Shown here: one piece after another, positions 60,080 to 64,000 of the stretch
Position numbering within the stretch: the stretch's first letter is position 1
Layout: each line of letters starts with the position of its first letter
NCBI GenBank assembly: GCA_036417435.1
Contig: CM070908.1
Location: 46,657,090 to 46,721,089 of the forward strand
DNA from: Inia geoffrensis
Lineage: Eukaryota > Chordata > Mammalia > Artiodactyla > Iniidae
DNA length: 64,000 bases
Reading direction: 5' to 3'
The notes under the pieces: model-generated
Database searches by the model: none
Told to the model about the DNA's origin: nothing
What the model saw: the letters and a program-made list of their open reading frames with translations, nothing else
Position numbers and translations under genes: made by a program

Positions 60080-60433
60080 TGCTACGGTCTCAATGTTTGT
60101 GTCCCCCAAAATTTGTATATTGAAACTAACCTCCAAAGTGGGACCTTTGGGAGGTAATTAGGCCATAAGGATAAAGCCCTCATATAAGTGTTCTTATAAA
60201 AAGTACCCTTATAAAGGAGGCCTGGAAGAGCTCCCTTGCCTCCTCTGCCATGTAAGGATACAGCAAGAAGTTGGCAGTCTGCAACCTGGAAGAGGGTCCT
60301 TACCAGACCCAGCCATGCTGGTACCCCGATCTTGAACTTCCAGCTTCCAGAACCATAAGCAATAAATTCTTGCTGTTTATAAACTCCACACTTTATGGTA
60401 TTTTTACTATAGCAGCCCAAATGGACTAAGACA
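60080..60433 (+). mobile_element. MaLR (MST/MLT1-type) LTR
   Basis: Starts TGCTACGGTCTCAATGTTTG and ends 'gcccaaatggactaagaca'. Contains 'gacctttgggaggtaattag', 'ttataaaggaggcctggaag' and 'agcaataaattcttgctgtt' (AATAAA in R). About 350 bases, nearly complete. It lies just downstream (in gene direction) of the exon at 60565-60675. Confidence 0.88.
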
Positions 60434-60564
60434 AACATTGATAACATCCTTTAGTAGAGGGCAGAGCTTTAAATAGAGGATACAAGCACAGGAGGTATAA
60501 AATTTAATTCTCATGATGTTTTTTTGTTAGTCAAAGAAGAATTCCTATATGTAGAATACTATAC

Positions 60565-60675
60565 CTTTTTAATTTCGGATTTCAAATTACAAGGGTTACT
60601 CTGCTGGCTGAAGAGGGATTTCTTGAATCTCTCTATAACCCTTCTTTTCAAATTGTGGTGCAAAGCTGGAGGAAG
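60565..60675 (-). CDS. Host gene, internal coding exon (111 bases)
   Basis: Acceptor TCATTTTATGCAG and donor AAAAAG|GTATAG on the minus strand. Length 111, phase 0 at both ends, 37 codons without a stop. Reads LPPALHHNLKRRVIERFKKS, then LFSQQSNPCNLKSEIKK. The first half is a strongly basic helix-like segment (KRR...ERFKK). It joins in frame to 37186. The donor deviates from consensus at +4 to +5 (GTATAG), so skipping is possible without breaking the frame. Protein not identified. The five exons together give the C-terminal 125 residues. Confidence 0.82.
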
Positions 60676-61509
60676 CTGCATAAAATGAGAAAATCATTAT
60701 AAGCACATTGTTAACTATGCATAGCTGACTCCCAGGAAGCATTTGTGAGGGTACCAATATTCACTCAACAGGACTAAATAAGAATTTAAATTTTACTCCA
60801 AATAGCATGACTGAATGTTACAATTTTTCATTCTACAATCCAGAAGAAACACATTACTCTGTTTTCTTTCAAAAGGCTACTTCTAATTATGTTACTGTTC
60901 TTTCATTTTATTTATATTATTTTTTCATAGAATGACTAAATTATATATTAGTTGTGTGTATAAATTGAATTTTGTAAACAACAGACTTACAAGGAAAGAT
61001 GCATTCTATGAATGCTTAAGTGCTTGTATCATGCCCAGAACCATGCTGAACACTCTCATCATGGTCCTTGTCCTGAAGGATCTGACACTTTGGACCAGGA
61101 AGCATACATCTGCATTAGTACAGAGTCAGAGGCCTGCTTCTGAATATACAGCTGGAGAGAGATCAGATTGGAGGGGCCAAACTTATCAAGAAGAGAGGGA
61201 AATGAATTTGTACATATTAGGGCTCAGCAGGATGAGTTAGATTTAATAAGTAAATAGTAGGAAGCCACTGGTTTGAGTGGAGAAGGTAAGGGAAAGTACC
61301 TCAAGACAGATTTTTGGTCTTGATAATTCCCTTGATAATTCCCCCAGAAGTTGTCACTCCCTACGTCAAACACCAAACGGCAGTGTTGGCCCAGGACCTT
61401 CTAGTTGATGCCCAGCATGATTCTACCTGTCAAGGGGAAAGGTAGCAGCCCTTTCTGACATACCTTACTGTCTGCTACAGCACCAGTGCATCCTTCAAAA
61501 GTGACTTAC
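60676..61509 (-). other. Intron or upstream region of the host gene
   Basis: AT-rich, no repeat recognised. The frame at 60932-61240 on the plus strand has no support. Confidence 0.5.
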
Positions 61510-61527
61510 CCCTGTTGTGGCAGCCAT
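61510..61527 (-). other. Candidate alternative first coding exon of the host gene
   Basis: On the minus strand ATG at 61527-61525 in good Kozak context (GTGATGG) reads MAATTG and meets a strong donor ACAGG|G-GTAAGT at 61510/61509. Leaving in phase 0, it would join directly to the exon at 60675 and give a 131-residue protein. An in-frame TGA lies 15 bases upstream (61545-61543), so the frame would start here unless there is a splice acceptor in between. The upstream gene part could equally lie beyond the window. Confidence 0.35.
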
Positions 61528-61854
61528 CACTACCACACTAATTCAGATACTCTTAAAACCTTGCTCTTCATTTAACTTGATAAGCCTCTAGTTAACTAAG
61601 AATTGCTTTTATTACTCCTGATGGTTTGAATTAATCCTCACAAAAACTTTCTTGCATAAGTTAATATTCAGTCAACTTAAGATTCATATACAGGGCAGTA
61701 TTAGAAAGCTATTGTATATTATCAGAATAATTATCACAAGCAACAGCACCCCATCTTTAAAGTTTTCATGGAAGAATTAAAAATTTTGCACAGAATGATG
61801 ACTCACGCATAATTTAAAACTGCAGATGATATTTATATATAAGAATTATAATAC

Positions 61855-62000
61855 TAAGAATAAAATTACTAATACCTATGACTTGTATGTGCCAGGCACT
61901 ATGGTTACTCTTTCATGTGCATTAGCTCACTTTTTTCTCGACAATAAACTTATAAGGCAGGTACTATCCTATAGGTGAGGAAATCAGACCTTATATAACA
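61855..62000 (+). mobile_element. MIR remnant
   Basis: 'cttgtatgtgccaggcacta', 'gcattagctcacttttttct', 'cttataaggcaggtactatc', 'taggtgaggaaatcagacct'. Confidence 0.75.
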
Positions 62001-62059
62001 CCCAAGATACTTTCTGAGGTAGTCTACCAGCACAACTATTGTTCGAGAGCAAATACCAT

Positions 62060-62215
62060 CACCACTAGCATTACACTAGTATAGCACTTTATAAACATTT
62101 CACATACTTTATTTCCTCTATCACAATAGTCCCAAAAGCTACCTGAATTTTACTGATGAAGAAACTGATTCTAGAGAAGGTAATGATTCCTTCAATGTCA
62201 CAAGTCTAAAAGTGT
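62060..62215 (+). mobile_element. MIR remnant (second)
   Basis: 'tatagcactttataaacatt', 'tcacatactttatttcctct', 'ttttactgatgaagaaactg', 'gtaatgattccttcaatgtc'. Separate from, but next to, the previous MIR. Confidence 0.7.
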
Positions 62216-62699
62216 GGTTTTTGTTTGCTTTTATCATACCAAATAAAGTAACAGCAGAAAAAAAGAGAAATCTTATACATTTATATTGTAGGTTTTCTCA
62301 AACATAATATATGGATTCTTTCTAAAGAACTAGTATCTGCAAAAATAGATTGGCAGACCATCAGTAGCCCACAGGGCCCCCTTTGATAGTGATTCAAACA
62401 ATATATTTTCCACTGAAAAAAGTTATTTTGACATATTACTATTTAAGAGGAGATGGCTATATGCTGATTTTTAAAGCACTTATTTAACATAACAATCAAA
62501 TCTTAACTATAGAGTTAAATCCAAACCTTAAGTTGCCTGCACAGGTTCTACCTAAGCAATAACATATAAAGACCCCTACTAAAAGATAATGTATGTACTT
62601 TAGTCACCTTGTATGCTCAAATATCGATTTTGGTTTCCAGCAATGGAAATGAACCACTGATTTCATTCTCAGCTTAGGGTCTTAAGATTCCCATATTAT

Positions 62700-64000
62700 T
62701 TATTTATTTATTTTAATATCTTTATTGGAGTATAATTTCTTTACAATGGTGTGTTAGTTTCTGCTTTATAACAAAGTGAATCAGTTATACATATACACAT
62801 GTTCTCAAATATCTTCCCTCCTGCCTCTCCCTCCCTCCCACCCTCCTTATCCCACCTCTCTAGGTGGTCACAAACCACCTAGCTGATCTCCCTGTGCTGT
62901 GGGGCTGCTTCCCACTAGCTACCCACTTTACGCTTGGTAGTGTATATATGTCCATGCCATTCTCTCACCTCATCACAGCCTCCCCCTCCCCCTCCCCATA
63001 TCCTAAAGTCCATGCTTTAGTAGGTGTGTGTCTTTATTCCCATCTTACCCCTAGGTTCTTCATGACCTTTTTTTCTTTTTCTTAGATTCCATACATATGT
63101 GTTAGCATATGATATTTGTTTTCCTCTATCTGACATACTTCGCTCTGTAAGACAGACTCTAGGTCCATCCACCTCACCACAAATAACTCAGTTTCGTTAC
63201 TTTACATGGCTGAGTAATATTCCAATGTATATATGTGCCACATCTTCTTTATCCATTCATCTGTCGATGGACATTTAGGTTGCTTCCATATCCCGGCTAT
63301 TGTCAATAGAGCTGCAATGAACATTTTGGTACCTGACTCATTTTGAATTATGGTTTTCTCAGGGTATATGACCAGTAGTGGGATTGCTGGGTTATATGGT
63401 AGATCTATTTGTAGTTTTTAAAGAAACCTCCATACTGTTCTCCATATTGGCTGTATCAATTTACATTCCCACCAATAGTGCAAGAGGGTTCCCTTTTCTC
63501 CACACCTTCTCCAGCATTTGTTTCTAGATTTTTTGATGATGGCCATTCTGACCGATATGAGATGATATCTCATTGTAGTTTTAATTTGCATTTCTCTAAT
63601 GATTAATGACGTTGAGCATTCTTTCATGTGTTTGTTGGCAGTCTGTATATCTTCTTTGGAGAAATGTCTATTTAGATCTTCTGCCTATTTTTGGATTGGG
63701 TTGTTTGTTTTTTTGTTATTGAGCTGCATGAGCTGCTTGTAAATTTTGGAGATTAATCCTTTGTCAGCTGCTTCATTTGAAAATATTTTCTTCCATGCTG
63801 AGGGTTGTCTTTTGGTCTTGTTTATGGTTTCCTTCACTGTGCAAAAGCTTTTAAGTTTCATTAGGTCTCATTTGTTTATTTTTGTTTTTATTTCCATTTC
63901 GCTAGGAGGTGGGTCAAAAAGGATCTTGCTGTGATTTACATTATAGAGTGTTCCACCTAGGTTTTCCTCTAAGAGTTTTATAGTGTCTGGCCTTAAATTT
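62700..64000 (-). mobile_element. L1, minus strand, running off the window
   Basis: Minus-strand L1: 3' tail as TTTATTTATTTATTTTAATATC at its start (about 62695-62720), 3'UTR to about 63080, then the ORF2 C-terminus and thumb continuing past the window end. The 3'UTR matches the 28201 fragment better than copies A and B, so it is an intermediate-age subfamily. Confidence 0.93.
63090..64000 (-). pseudogene. L1 ORF2 C-terminal remnant, cut by the window end
   Basis: Minus-strand pieces 63627-63418 ([20 protein letters not shown], then [18 protein letters not shown] with His to Tyr-type decay near the Cys-rich motif) and flanking frames separated by indels. The part beyond 64000 is not visible. 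Confidence 0.88.

Larger units (their letters stand above)
37187..60564 (-). other. Large intron of the host gene (about 23.4 kb)
   Basis: From GTATAG (60564 downward) to TTTCAG (37187). Its size is largely due to transposons: two full-length old L1s (40467-46764 and 48271-55658), several SINEs and LTRs. Additional exons in it cannot be excluded, but the flanking exons already join in phase 0. Confidence 0.7.
61528..62699. other. Non-coding sequence with MIR remnants
   Basis: Two MIR-family pieces are listed separately. Nothing else recognised. Confidence 0.5.

Overview
The window is nuclear DNA of a mammal, almost certainly a cetacean. It holds at least eight tRNA-derived SINEs of the CHR type (A/T-rich tail at one end, a 'gggcttccctgg' type head at the other). 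It also holds several L1 subfamilies whose 3' ends close on 'aataaagatgttaaaa', the form familiar from whales and dolphins. I saw no BovB, ruminant Bov-tA or pig PRE elements. The species is inferred; the repeat families are read from the sequence.

Layout. 1-5607: recent L1 (copy A), its 5' end outside the window, nested in an older L1 that resumes at 5608 and ends near 8231. 9490-10974: old minus-strand L1 3' end, itself hit by a TA-flanked inverted-repeat DNA element and by a small L1 carrying what looks like a 3' transduction. 11587-15680: solo ERV1-type LTR, a MIR, a MaLR (MLT1-type) LTR and one further old repeat. 17842-25160: full-length young L1 (copy B) with complete 5'UTR, intact 1272-codon ORF2 and one nonsense codon in ORF1. 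25.5-28.4 kb: three CHR SINEs and an L1 scrap. 30-37 kb: four spliced coding exons of a host gene on the minus strand, with intronic repeats. 39.8-48.1 kb: ancient L2 sequence split by a full-length minus-strand L1 carrying two SINEs. 48.3-55.7 kb: old full-length plus-strand L1 containing a twin-primed L1. 55.7-62.7 kb: mostly non-repetitive, with another exon of the host gene (60565-60675), two LTRs and MIR/L2 remnants. 62.7 kb to the end: minus-strand L1 3' half.

The host gene was recognised from splice sites and reading frame alone. Five minus-strand exons of 111, 109, 53, 56 and 49 (to the stop) coding bases join with matching phases (0-0, 0-1, 1-0, 0-2, 2-stop) into an open C-terminal 125 residues ending in NHPTKR. 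I could not name the protein. Its largest visible intron (37187-60564, about 23 kb) holds two full-length old L1s. An in-frame ATG with a strong splice donor at 61527-61510 might be an alternative first exon.

The rest is a record of retrotransposition: target-site duplications, nested insertions, two twin-primed inversions, re-use of one endonuclease site and disabled SINE and L1 copies. I saw no rRNA or functional tRNA gene, no CRISPR array and no prokaryotic feature.
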